Positions 31,596 through 41,700 of a stretch of 64,000 bases of DNA are shown in pieces. The position numbers and the translations under genes were made by a program. Below the pieces are notes generated by a model, which ran no database searches, was not told where the DNA came from, and saw only the letters and a list, made by a program, of their open reading frames with translations. How positions within the stretch are numbered: position 1 is the first letter of the stretch; each line of letters starts with the position of its first letter. Source of the stretch: JAFDZW01 sp035632315 (GTDB taxonomy: Bacteria; Bacteroidota; Ignavibacteria; Palsa-1295); assembly GCA_035632315.1 (NCBI GenBank), contig DASQGZ010000034.1:62001-126000 (forward strand). The letters are read 5' to 3'.

Positions 31596-32570
31596 CTACC
31601 AACCCAAGATATAAGCGAACATCAGCGGAGCAACGATGCTGGCGTCCGATTCAACGATGAATTTCGGCGTATCGATGCCAAGTTTTCCCCAGGTGATCTT
31701 CTCATTCGGTACTGCGCCGCTATAAGAACCGTAGCTCGTCGTCGAGTCCGAAATCTGACAGAAATAACTCCAGACCGGAATGTCGTGCATCTCGAGGTCC
31801 TGATACAGCATCGGCACGACGCAAATGGGAAAATCGCCCGCGATGCCTCCGCCAATCTGAAAGAAGCCGACACCTTTGCCGCCGGAGTTCTTGATATACC
31901 AGTCGGCAAGCCAAACCATGTATTCGATGCCGCTCTTCATTACGGAAGGTTTCAGTTCGCCTTTGATGCAATACGACGCGAAAATATTTCCCATTGTCGA
32001 ATCTTCCCAGCCGGGCACGACGATCGGCAGGTTCTTCTCAGCAGCAGCGATCATCCAGGAATCTTTGGGATCGATCTGGTATGAATCTTTCATCGCGCCG
32101 CTTCGAAGCAGCTGATACATATATTCATGAGGAAAGTAACGCTCGTTGTTTGAATTTGCATCGCTCCATAATTTATGTATATGTTGCTGGATGTGGCGGA
32201 AAGCTTCTTCCTCCGGGATGCAGGTATCGGTCACGCGATTGTAGCCCTGCTCGAGCAACTCCCACTCCTCCTTGGGCGAAAGGTCGCGGTAGTTCGGGAC
32301 TCGCTTGTAATGGTTATGAGCGACAAGATTCATGATGTCCTCTTCGAGGTTCGCTCCGGTGCAGGTGATGATCTGCACTTTGTCCTGGCGGATCATCTCG
32401 GCAAGCGAAACACCGAGTTCGGCGGTACTCATCGCTCCGGCAAGGGTGATCATCATCTTGCCGCCGGCGTCGAGGTGTGCTACGTATGCTTTCGAAGCAT
32501 CGACAAGTGCAGCGGCATTGAAATGACGATAGTGATGGACAATAAAATCTTTGATGGGTGAATTGGTCAT
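31596..32570 (-). CDS. Deoxyhypusine-synthase family protein
   Basis: The 324-residue protein has the deoxyhypusine synthase fold: an NAD-binding region with GGKMMITLAGAMSTAELG, TCTGANLEED, PGWEDSTMGN, and GVGFFQIGGGIAGDFPI. The active-site Lys that carries the aminobutyl group in eukaryotic DHS appears as Lys296 in EKITWGKLG. In eukaryotes and archaea the substrate is eIF5A or aIF5A with spermidine; bacteria have no such target, so bacterial homologues probably make a polyamine such as homospermidine or modify something else. Its true reaction here is open. It converges on tRNA-Leu across a short repeat. Confidence 0.8.
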   Translation of the reverse strand: MTNSPIKDFIVHHYRHFNAAALVDASKAYVAHLDAGGKMMITLAGAMSTAELGVSLAEMIRQDKVQIITCTGANLEEDIMNLVAHNHYKRVPNYRDLSPKEEWELLEQGYNRVTDTCIPEEEAFRHIQQHIHKLWSDANSNNERYFPHEYMYQLLRSGAMKDSYQIDPKDSWMIAAAEKNLPIVVPGWEDSTMGNIFASYCIKGELKPSVMKSGIEYMVWLADWYIKNSGGKGVGFFQIGGGIAGDFPICVVPMLYQDLEMHDIPVWSYFCQISDSTTSYGSYSGAVPNEKITWGKLGIDTPKFIVESDASIVAPLMFAYILGW

Positions 32571-32597
32571 GAATGATTGAGTAGTAACGAATGGTCT

Positions 32598-34052
32598 TTA
32601 GAATCCTGCCTTATGTAGTTCGTCGGTGAGTTCTTTGGTATATGTCGGATAAACTTCGCCGTAGAACGTCCCGGTCGGGATAAGAACAAGTTCGCCGAAG
32701 GTAGTCGGGTCATCGGGATTAAAATTACTCGTAGCCTGCATGGTGATCTCGTCGGGATGATTCGGGTCGTCCACATCAGAGATAACAGCAGTGAAACCAA
32801 TGATAGGTCGTTCGTCGTCGGCAAGCAAACTATTGTCCCCTTTTTTCTTTTTACTCGGCTGATCGCTGAACATTTGCTCGGCAGACCTGGTCTCGTACGA
32901 ACCGGTCGGGTTACCTTCGAAGCCAAGATATACGAACGGAATTCTCGCTTTCAAGGTATATCCGCTGACTACGCCGTTCGAAGTATCACGTGAAACAGTG
33001 GCGCGAATATTGGTCGAAGCTTCTCGCTGCTGATCGTTCAGGGCCGCGACACTGGAAGCTGTTACTTTCGGTGTTTGACTCATCATCCCGGGAAGCGAGA
33101 ACGTCACACTATAGATCGTCGAATCTGTCTGCGTACGAAATTGAGGAATGCTCCCTTTTTTTTCTTTCGTAAAATATCGACTATCCGTATTGAATGCATC
33201 GAACCAGAGCGTTACTCGGTCGTTTTTTTCCATGTCTTCATCGCCACCCCAAACCTGGTCATCGTTAACACTGATCGAGATATACAAAAAATCATCATCA
33301 TACGCAGCGAGTGCCCGTTTGATAGAACAATCTTTCCAGTCGCGTCGAAATCCGGCACCCTTTATGATAAACTTCGCTGAGGTATCGCTCATATCATGGC
33401 CGTAGCCCGGATAAACAAACCTGAGGCGGCTATATGCAGGCAACGAATAAAAGACCGAGCGCAACATCGTTTGGTTGTCTTTCGTCGAGAAAAAGCTTTC
33501 TTTGGTTATAAGTGTCTCGTAGTTTCGATAGAGGTCATGGGCCATTGCTTTGTTTTTCCCCGTCAGCGCCGGGACGTCTTCTTTATGAGTTTCAAGTTCG
33601 TCAACCATCATCAAGTCGCCGGCATAATAACTGTATCCTTCCTGCCGCCAGTGCGATTCGTCGAATTTTTGTAGGACGCTGACGACGGAGCCGTCAATTG
33701 TCAGTCCGACTTCGATCGGTGTTTCGAAGTATGTATATTTTTTTTGAAAAACATCTTTGAATGCAGAGCCGGTATTTACAAGCAGATGTACGGTCACCTC
33801 TCGTTTTGGATTGGAGAGATCGTAAAGAGAAATGGCGAGATCAGGGAGCGAATCGTTTGAAAAATCACCAATGGCAAGGCCCCAAACGCGCTGGTCATCG
33901 TAGTGATTCGCTAACACTTCCCGAAGCGACGAGCGCATGCTTTCAGGAAAAGCCGATGAAAACCTGCCATCGAGGCTGTCAATCGGCATTCCCTGCGAAA
34001 ACGCAGAGCCGCTGAGAGTCAAAACAAGAATGAAACAGAGTAAGAATTTCAT
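32598..34052 (-). CDS. Exported protein with a CBM9-like sugar-binding domain
   Basis: From the ATG at 34052 the product has 484 residues and a signal peptide ending at SAFSQ. The N-terminal third has an FG-GAP-like stretch (IGDFSNDSLPDLAIS). The C-terminal half is a CBM9/DOMON-like beta-sandwich with DDDFLYISISVNDDQVW and DRVTLWFDAF, as in Bacteroidetes proteins that bind sugars or haem outside the cell. There is no T9SS domain. I preferred 34052 to the start at 34136 because it gives a clean signal peptide and lies five bases after a -7 box. Confidence 0.7.
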   Translation of the reverse strand: MKFLLCFILVLTLSGSAFSQGMPIDSLDGRFSSAFPESMRSSLREVLANHYDDQRVWGLAIGDFSNDSLPDLAISLYDLSNPKREVTVHLLVNTGSAFKDVFQKKYTYFETPIEVGLTIDGSVVSVLQKFDESHWRQEGYSYYAGDLMMVDELETHKEDVPALTGKNKAMAHDLYRNYETLITKESFFSTKDNQTMLRSVFYSLPAYSRLRFVYPGYGHDMSDTSAKFIIKGAGFRRDWKDCSIKRALAAYDDDFLYISISVNDDQVWGGDEDMEKNDRVTLWFDAFNTDSRYFTKEKKGSIPQFRTQTDSTIYSVTFSLPGMMSQTPKVTASSVAALNDQQREASTNIRATVSRDTSNGVVSGYTLKARIPFVYLGFEGNPTGSYETRSAEQMFSDQPSKKKKGDNSLLADDERPIIGFTAVISDVDDPNHPDEITMQATSNFNPDDPTTFGELVLIPTGTFYGEVYPTYTKELTDELHKAGF

Positions 34053-34057
34053 TACAG

Positions 34058-34065
34058 CAAAAATA
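34058..34065 (-). promoter_or_regulatory. -7 element (TATTTTTG) five bases before the ATG
   Basis: On the minus strand TATTTTTG is followed by CTGTA and the ATG at 34052. The spacing matches the other leaderless candidates. No good -33 box is seen. Confidence 0.4.
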
Positions 34066-34145
34066 CGAGTTAATATAACGCGGCGTGGGAACTTTGAACT
34101 CCGCAAAATCCCTAACAATATAATAAGATTGTACAATAATATTGA

Positions 34146-36758
34146 ATGTCATATCCGTTTAAGGGCATAGAATCGAAATGGCAAAGCCGTTGGCGCGACA
34201 GTAAGTTGTATGAAGTCAGCCGCGATGAGTCGAAGCCGAAGTACTATGTGATGAGTATGTTGCCCTACCCTTCAGGCGCCGGGCTGCATTTGGGTCATCC
34301 CATCGGTTATACCGCCTCGGATATCGTCGCACGGTTTCGGCGAATGAGCGGCTTCAATGTCCTGCAGCCAATGGGCTGGGATGCGTTCGGACTTCCAGCA
34401 GAACAATACGCGGTAAAAAATAAAATTCATCCTCGCATTGCAAGTGCCGACAACATCAAAAACTTCCGCCGACAGCTCGATATGCTCGGCTATGGGTATG
34501 ATTGGTCACGTGAAATAGACTCGACGGATCCTGGTTATTTCAAATGGACCCAGTGGATATTTCTGAAAATATATAATTCTTATTTCGATACCACCGTCAA
34601 TGCCGCACGACCAATAGAGCATCTGGTTGCTCATTTTGAAAAACACGGGACTACATTTATTCCTGCAAATCACCCGAAAGATTTCAAGACGTTCAGTTCG
34701 ATCGATTGGAATAACGGCTCAGAAAAATTCAAAGCGGATATTCTTGGGAATTTTCGTCTTGCCTACCTTGCCGATGCTCCGGTGAACTGGTGTCCGGAAC
34801 TTGGGACGGTGCTTGCGAACGAAGAAGTTGCAGAGCAGGAAGAGAAAGGCTTTACCGTCGTCAGGCGTAATATGCGTCAGTGGATGTTGCGCATTACGGC
34901 GTATGCGGAGCGCCTGCTTATCGATCTCAATTCGCTCGATTGGCCGCACCATACGATCGAACAGCAGCGCAACTGGATCGGCAAAAGCATTGGCGCAGAA
35001 ATTGATTTTCACGTTCAGCATCACGAGGAAGCGATCCGAGTTTTCACCACGCGCCCGGATACAATCTACGGTGCAACATATATGGTGCTTGCACCGGAAC
35101 ACCCGCTTGTCGAACACATTACGACGTTCGAACAAAAGAAAGTAGTCGAAGCATACAAAGAAAAAACCGCCTCAAAAAGCGAACTTGAGCGAACTGAACT
35201 ATCAAAGGAAAAGACAGGGGTCTTCACCGGTGCGTATGCTGTTAATCCTGCTACGGAGAAACCGATCCCGATCTGGATCGCCGATTACGTGTTGATCGGT
35301 TACGGGACGGGCGCGATTATGGCCGTCCCGGGGCATGATGAACGCGATCATGAATTCGCAAAGGCGTTCAAGCTGCCTATCGTTCAAGTAGTTGCTGCGG
35401 TCGATGGTAGTAAGATTAATATCGAGAAAGCTTCGTTTACCGAAGAAGGTACTACTGTTAATTCGGGTCTTATTGATGGGCTACCGACTGCAGAAGCGAA
35501 AGAAAAAATTACAAACTATTTTGTTGACAAAGGCATCGGTCAGCATGCTGTCAAATATAAATTGCGTGATTGGCTTTTTTCACGTCAGAGATATTGGGGC
35601 GAGCCGTTTCCGATCATCTATGTCAATGACGGCGACGGAGAATATGCAAAGGCATTGCCTGAATCTTCGCTGCCGGTAACGCTTCCCGACGTCGAATCAT
35701 ATTCTCCGAGTGGGACAGGCGAATCGCCTCTTTCCGTAATTACTGACTGGGTGAATACAAAGGATCCCGCAACAAGTAAATCTTCAAAACGCGAGACGAA
35801 TACAATGCCGCAATGGGCTGGCTCGTCGTGGTATTATCTGCGTTATTGCGATCCGAAAAATACCGAAGCGCCGATCTCGAGAGAGAACGATGCCTATTGG
35901 AACCCGGTCGATCTCTACATTGGCGGCAACGAGCATGCAGTTACACATTTGCTGTATGCGCGCTTTTGGCATAAAGTGTTATTCGATCACGGCATCGTCG
36001 GTCATCCGGAGCCATTCAAACGGCTCTTTCATCAAGGATTATTACTCGGTGAAAATGGCGCAAAGATGTCGAAGTCGCTCGGCAATGTTGTTAATCCCGA
36101 TGACATTGTCGCCGAATATGGCGCTGATACACTGCGAATGTATCTGATGTTTCTTGGGCCGCTTGAACAAGGCGGGCCCTGGAATACTAAAGGCATTGCG
36201 GGTGTGCATCGGTTCTTGAATCGTCTATGGCGTTTTGTCGCAACTGATGAAGGAGAAGCAAAGCCGAACGCGATCGCCAATATTCCGCTCTCCGGGACGC
36301 AAGAGCGAGTAATGCACAAGACGATCAAGAAAGTTGCGGAAGACATTGACGAATTGCATCTGAATACAGCGATCAGCGCAATGATGATCTTTATGAATGA
36401 ATTGCCGTCGGATAGCCCCACGCCACGTGAAGCGGTGGAGACACTGCTGAAACTGACAGCCCCGTTCGCACCGCATATTTGTGAAGAAATCTGGTCACGT
36501 CTTGGTTACGAGGATTCTATCTTCAATGCAACCTGGCCGAAATACGATGAGGCAAAGACAATCGAATCAAGCGTGACGCTAATACTGCAAGTCAACGGCA
36601 AAGTGCGCGACAAGCTCGAAGTACCGCGCGGACTCTCACGTGAAGAACTTGAGAAATTTGCAACGACAAGCGATCGCGTTCAAAAGCATGTCGGCGATGC
36701 GTCCGTGAAAAAAATTATTGTGGTGCCGGATAAGTTGGTAAATGTGGTAGTTGGCTAA
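34146..36758 (+). CDS. leuS: Leucyl-tRNA synthetase
   Basis: LeuRS, a class I synthetase, charges tRNA-Leu. The 870-residue protein has the HIGH motif as HLGH (residues 48-51, in PYPSGAGLHLGHPIGYTASD), the CP1 editing domain at about 225-420 with the Thr-rich TTRPDTIYGATYM and the GTGAIMAVPGHDERD segment, and KMSKS near 641 (GAKMSKSLGNV). The C-terminal LeuRS extension ends in KKIIVVPDKLVNVV. It lies a few kilobases from the tRNA-Leu gene, which need not be functional linkage. It is convergent with the lipM-like gene. Confidence 0.97.
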   Translation: MSYPFKGIESKWQSRWRDSKLYEVSRDESKPKYYVMSMLPYPSGAGLHLGHPIGYTASDIVARFRRMSGFNVLQPMGWDAFGLPAEQYAVKNKIHPRIASADNIKNFRRQLDMLGYGYDWSREIDSTDPGYFKWTQWIFLKIYNSYFDTTVNAARPIEHLVAHFEKHGTTFIPANHPKDFKTFSSIDWNNGSEKFKADILGNFRLAYLADAPVNWCPELGTVLANEEVAEQEEKGFTVVRRNMRQWMLRITAYAERLLIDLNSLDWPHHTIEQQRNWIGKSIGAEIDFHVQHHEEAIRVFTTRPDTIYGATYMVLAPEHPLVEHITTFEQKKVVEAYKEKTASKSELERTELSKEKTGVFTGAYAVNPATEKPIPIWIADYVLIGYGTGAIMAVPGHDERDHEFAKAFKLPIVQVVAAVDGSKINIEKASFTEEGTTVNSGLIDGLPTAEAKEKITNYFVDKGIGQHAVKYKLRDWLFSRQRYWGEPFPIIYVNDGDGEYAKALPESSLPVTLPDVESYSPSGTGESPLSVITDWVNTKDPATSKSSKRETNTMPQWAGSSWYYLRYCDPKNTEAPISRENDAYWNPVDLYIGGNEHAVTHLLYARFWHKVLFDHGIVGHPEPFKRLFHQGLLLGENGAKMSKSLGNVVNPDDIVAEYGADTLRMYLMFLGPLEQGGPWNTKGIAGVHRFLNRLWRFVATDEGEAKPNAIANIPLSGTQERVMHKTIKKVAEDIDELHLNTAISAMMIFMNELPSDSPTPREAVETLLKLTAPFAPHICEEIWSRLGYEDSIFNATWPKYDEAKTIESSVTLILQVNGKVRDKLEVPRGLSREELEKFATTSDRVQKHVGDASVKKIIVVPDKLVNVVVG

Positions 36759-36759
36759 T

Positions 36760-37515
36760 CTATTCCTGGGCGAGAGGAGCATCCAGTCTTTCGCGTACGA
36801 CTGGCATCAGATCCTTTTCAATGGAGTTCCCAGCATAATGATTATCACCAATCGTCGCACTTTCTTCTTCTAATAATTTTCGCATTTGTATTTTTTCTTC
36901 ACTTGATATATTCAAAAAATCCGGCAATCGCAAATGCTCATTGCCAAGCAAAATAGAGCCATGCTGCAACACCGCATTCCCGAATCTTCGTTGGGCTGAA
37001 CCGACAACTTTCTTTCTGTCGAGTGTTATCTCATAACGGGCTGTGCTTGTGAAGCAGGCAATATTCGTTAGTGTACCCGGCTTGTACACTTCTCGGATTG
37101 GTGTTGAATCGCGTGATGAAGTCAAGGCTAGTCTCCCACCGGCAAGCGGCTGTAATAATTCAAGAAGCGACTCGGCGATCTTGTTATGAACTGCATAGAT
37201 CCCTTCTCCCGGCTCGAACCGCATAATGACGGCATAGGTTAGTTCTTCGGCGTGATAGACAGCTCGGCCGCCAGTCGGGCGACGAACAACATCGACGCCG
37301 GCTTTTTTACAGACTTCAAGATTGATGGAAGACTCATCCTGTCGGTAGCCCAGAGAAATAGCATACGGCTTCCAAGTATAAAGACGTAGGACATTCGGTG
37401 CGGACGGATCGTCTCGGACTTTTTCGACAACTTCAAGATCGCGCGCCATATGGTAAGCGCCGTTTTTATCGAAATCTTCTTCGATGAGCCAATTATCGTT
37501 CGTGAAAATATTCAT
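36760..37515 (-). CDS. lipM: Octanoyltransferase LipM-like protein
   Basis: The 251-residue protein belongs to the BPL/LplA lipoate-attachment superfamily. RRPTGGRAVYH (residues 79-89) and SAQRRFGNAVLQHGSILL are the signature. A Cys at position 154 in NIACFTSTARYEI stands where LipM has its catalytic Cys (ACF..xxYE), and Lys169 in RKKVVGSAQ is the conserved lysine. This favours transfer of octanoate from acyl carrier protein (LipM) over a lipoate ligase (LplA), although both stay possible. The start chosen is the ATG at 37515; a longer version would reach into the divergent permease region. Confidence 0.7.
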   Translation of the reverse strand: MNIFTNDNWLIEEDFDKNGAYHMARDLEVVEKVRDDPSAPNVLRLYTWKPYAISLGYRQDESSINLEVCKKAGVDVVRRPTGGRAVYHAEELTYAVIMRFEPGEGIYAVHNKIAESLLELLQPLAGGRLALTSSRDSTPIREVYKPGTLTNIACFTSTARYEITLDRKKVVGSAQRRFGNAVLQHGSILLGNEHLRLPDFLNISSEEKIQMRKLLEEESATIGDNHYAGNSIEKDLMPVVRERLDAPLAQE

Positions 37516-37594
37516 ATTCCTGACACCTAACACCGGACGCCCGTCACCGATTCAACGCACCGAAACAACCTTTCTCATTGTTCCGAATACTCCC

Positions 37595-38698
37595 ATGATC
37601 GTGAAAAAGATCGACCGATATATCATCAAGCAATTCATCCTTGCGACACTCGTCTCGCTGGCGGCATTTATCATACTCTTCGTCGCGATCGATATGATGG
37701 AAAAACTCGATAAGTTCATCGATCATCGCGTGCCGGGAATGACGGTCGTCGAGTACTACATCAATTTCACGCCTCAGATGATCTCACTCGTGATGCCGAT
37801 CTCTGTATTACTCGCCTGCCTTTTCACAACAGGGAAAATGTCACAGCAGAACGAGATCATTGCGATTCGCTCGGCAGGAACATCACTGTACCGATATATG
37901 CTGCCGTTCGTGTTGATGGGTGTTCTTATCAGCGGTTTTTTTATTTATTTCAACGGATGGCTGCTGCCACGCGCAAATGCCCGGGTGAGCGCATTGCAGC
38001 GAAAATATGACTTACCAGGAAATACATCACTTGGCACACAGTCAAATTTACATTTGCAGGAAGGTCTCGCTGAGATCGTGACGATCGCAAATTTTTTGCC
38101 GGACGCTGCACGAGCCGATCGTGTCAGCATTTATTATTTCGAGCCGAATAATCCCATTCACCTCTATCGCCGCATCGATGCACCTCAGATGAAATGGGAT
38201 TCGACAAGAAAAGTATGGGTGCTTTCGAATGCGACAGAGCAAATTTTCACCGGCGATTCATCAAAGCAACTCAAGCGGTTCATACCTGATAGTGCTTCCA
38301 CGTTTCATTTTACGTTCTCACCAACCCAGCTAAAAGAACGCCAGCTTAAATATGAAGAATTGACGAACCCACAATTTGAAAATCGAATTGCTCTTGCCAA
38401 GGAAGCCGGGATGGACACTGCGCACGATGAGGTTGACTATTACTCGAAGTATTCCATGGCATTCACGTCCCTGATCGTCGTGCTGTTTGGCGTACCGTTC
38501 GCTTCGCAGAAGAAACGCGGCGGACTGGCGCTCGAATTTGCCGTCGCGATCGGCATCGCATTTGCATATATGGCATTCACAAAAGTATCCCAGACATTCG
38601 GGTACACAGGCGCTACCGATCCGCTGATAACTGCGTGGCTCGCGAACTTTATTTTTATTATTGTTGCTATTATTGTTATGCTTCGGGTTCAAAAGTAA
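37595..38698 (+). CDS. LptF/LptG-family permease (YjgP/YjgQ)
   Basis: The 367-residue protein has the LptF/G layout: three N-terminal membrane helices (about 12-35, 55-80 and 98-120, with SLVMPISVLLACLFTTGKMSQQNE between them), a periplasmic jellyroll domain of about 150 residues, and three C-terminal helices. With LptB these proteins drive LPS from the inner membrane to the outer. Whether this is LptF or LptG cannot be told. The family usually has two such permeases in tandem, but only one is here. The ATG at 37595 gives the family start; an upstream ATG at 37484 would overlap lipM. Confidence 0.85.
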   Translation: MIVKKIDRYIIKQFILATLVSLAAFIILFVAIDMMEKLDKFIDHRVPGMTVVEYYINFTPQMISLVMPISVLLACLFTTGKMSQQNEIIAIRSAGTSLYRYMLPFVLMGVLISGFFIYFNGWLLPRANARVSALQRKYDLPGNTSLGTQSNLHLQEGLAEIVTIANFLPDAARADRVSIYYFEPNNPIHLYRRIDAPQMKWDSTRKVWVLSNATEQIFTGDSSKQLKRFIPDSASTFHFTFSPTQLKERQLKYEELTNPQFENRIALAKEAGMDTAHDEVDYYSKYSMAFTSLIVVLFGVPFASQKKRGGLALEFAVAIGIAFAYMAFTKVSQTFGYTGATDPLITAWLANFIFIIVAIIVMLRVQK

Positions 38699-38715
38699 GT
38701 TTACAAAGCCCGGAT

Positions 38716-38750
38716 TTGACCCTTTCCCCTGAACTCTCTGGTATATTTGT
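38716..38750 (+). promoter_or_regulatory. Promoter TTTG-N23-TATATTTG
   Basis: TTTG at 38716 and a perfect TATATTTG at 38743-38750 lie 23 bases apart, slightly longer than the consensus spacing. The start would fall about 25 bases before the ATG at 38783. Confidence 0.45.
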
Positions 38751-38782
38751 CACTTATTGTTGTCGTTGTGTTAGTCTCCGAT

Positions 38783-41700
38783 ATGCGTATATTTTCACGG
38801 GATTTGATTGTCAGAACGGCAGTCATCATTCTTGGCATTTGCTCATTCTCATCTATTCGGGCGCAGTGGATACCCATCCACACCTTTCCGGATGCAATTC
38901 ACACAATTTATTTTCTCGATCGTGAAGGATATCCGAACATCGGTTTTGTCGGTCTTCCCGGTCAGATCTGGCGGACTTCAGACCGTGGTTCGACCTGGAC
39001 GCAAGTATCAACACCAACTTCTCTTCTGGCTGCAGTAAAATCATTCTCGTTCAAAGATTCCTTGACCGGATGGTGTGCGGTGTTGCAGGATACAACAGCA
39101 CCTGCTGTATATAAAACTACTGATGCCGGGATAACCTGGAATAATCTTAGTCCGATCGGTGAAGGGACATCAATATATTATAATCTTACATCACATGCAC
39201 TAATCCTGAGTCAATGGAATCATCAAGGTTCGATAAATGTCAACTCACAAGTTTCGACCGACGAAGGAACAACTTGGGCATTCATCCCAAATACAGGCTG
39301 GATGACTGGGGTTTCATTCACTTCGGCATTGAACGGAATAATGTCGGTTTATCGTCAAAATAATACTTCGTCGGGAGTGTACAGTGCAACAACCGACGGC
39401 GGAATAACTTGGACTAATATTACAGAATCGCACGAAGCTTGGCAGCCGATCGGCGTTGCCGGCACTAATACGTATTATTCCAGTTGCGAAGGTTCAACAC
39501 AATTTCAACAATCGGTCGACGGTGGAAACACGTGGACAAAAGTATTTCAATTTAACGCAGGTACAGTCTTTTTAACAGGCGATGTTCGGGGAGATGCAAA
39601 AAACGTACTCTACGTCCAAACAAAAGATAATTTCTTTGCTTCTACCGATCAAGGTGCCAGTTGGTTCACGATCTGCGGGCCGGGAAACGATTTCGATACT
39701 CGATTCTTCTGGGCATCAAATGATATGATCTGGGCAGGCGAGTTCGGCACGAACATTTTATGGTACAATCCGTACGGCGTAAAGAATAACGATAAGCTGC
39801 TGCAATTCTCCGATTCGGCAATTACGCTTATATCAAATGGCTGTCAATCGGTTGATTCGGTTTTGCATTTGCTGAATTTCAGTACGTGTCCGACAACGAG
39901 TGTTCAGATCCAGAAAGTTGAGATCTTCGGAGCAAAAAAATTATTCACACTGCGCTCCGCACCGTACGATGTTGCCTCTAAAGACTCCATCGTCATTCGT
40001 TACACCCCTGATGACGCGCTTCCCGATTCCGCACGTCTTGATATCAGTTATACAATTGGGCCACTTTCCTACGTCCGGCATATCTTCCTCAAAGGGAAAG
40101 TCATACCCGGATTTCAGGCGTTTCTTTCAAACAGCCTTTCTGCAACGCTCGCTTCCGGATGTAACCCGATCGATACTATTATCTCGGTTACCGCGGGATC
40201 GTGCGACTCTGTTCATATTGATTCGCTAAGTATTAGCGGTTCAAATTTATTTTCCCTTGGAGCCATTACCCTCCCGACCGGACCTGGTCCCGGCAAGACG
40301 TTTCGAGTGCCGATCAATATCTCTGTTGGTCCAGTCGGGACATATACTGCGACGCTTCATCTTACGCTGACAAGCGGAGGTGTCACACGCGATACGACAA
40401 TCCTGATGACAGCGACCATCACAAATAATGTCCCTCTGAAAATAAATTTTTCTGTGCCCTCTATTCAATTCGATTCCGTTTCAACATGCGTAGCTGCATT
40501 CGATACTCTCGTAGTGAAAAATGCTTTGTGCAAGACGCTCACTATCTCAAGTTCGTCAATCCAGCCGGGAACAAATGATTATAGCTTAGTCAAACAACCG
40601 CCATTACCCAGTTCTCTTGCATATAATCAGATCGATACGTTCATCATTGGTTTTGCACCGAAAACCGTAGGCGGACAGAATGCACAGCTTCATTTGCTCA
40701 TTACATTTGATAACATTACGACAAAAGACACCGCAATCTCTATTACAGGCATCGGTTCATCCCAAGTAAATGTGATGACAAGTGTCGGAAACCTGCTGCA
40801 ATTCGACACAATTGTCGAGTGTGCATCGGAAATAAAACCAATTATTATTCGTAATAACGGCTGTGATAGCGTTACAATAAAACAGATCATTTCGCCCACA
40901 CTTGGTGACTTCTCAGTCGCCAGTTCACCTGTCGGAAAAGTGCTGCGAAGCGGCGACACGACTTCTTTTTTCCTGAATGAACAGCCTATCAGTTCCGGCA
41001 ACAAGACGGATTCCATCATTGTCATTGTACAAACAAAAGGCGGGGCTCAGCAAGCCATTATTGTTCATTTTAATGCAACAATTCTTGGTAAAACGAGGAA
41101 GCTTTCATTCGACAATCTTATTCATCTCGATAGCCTTGCTCCATGCACAGCGTTCGATACCATTTTGAAGATAAAAAATCTTGGTGTCTGCGATACGCTT
41201 GATATCAGTTCTGTCAATGCTACCGGTTTCGCACTCGTGACGGCTTCTTCGGCAGGTCTTCCGAGAAAGATTGCCCCGGGCGACTCGCTTGAAATTAATA
41301 TTAGCGTTGCCGGCAATAATGTTATGGATGGGACGGCGACGATCGCTCTGCAAGGCAGTGGTTTCGATACAACGATCACCATCATCACGACATCACGTAA
41401 AAGTGGGACACCACTAGCGTTTTCTGCAACCGATAGTGTTTTTGTTTCGACCTACTGTAACCCTGCACTTGAAACATTTACATTTAAGAACCAGAGCTGC
41501 AATACTGTTGTGATCGATTCCATTTGGCTTGGCGGTTCGCTGCAATTTGGATTTGTCCCACCTGCGAAGTTACCAATAATTGTTAAACCAGGTGACTCGG
41601 CAAAAGTTATTATCGGATTCGATCCTTCACAGCCCGGGGATTCACTCGCAACATTAACATACCAATCGAAAGCCTCAGCTATCACTCGCACTGTTTCGCT

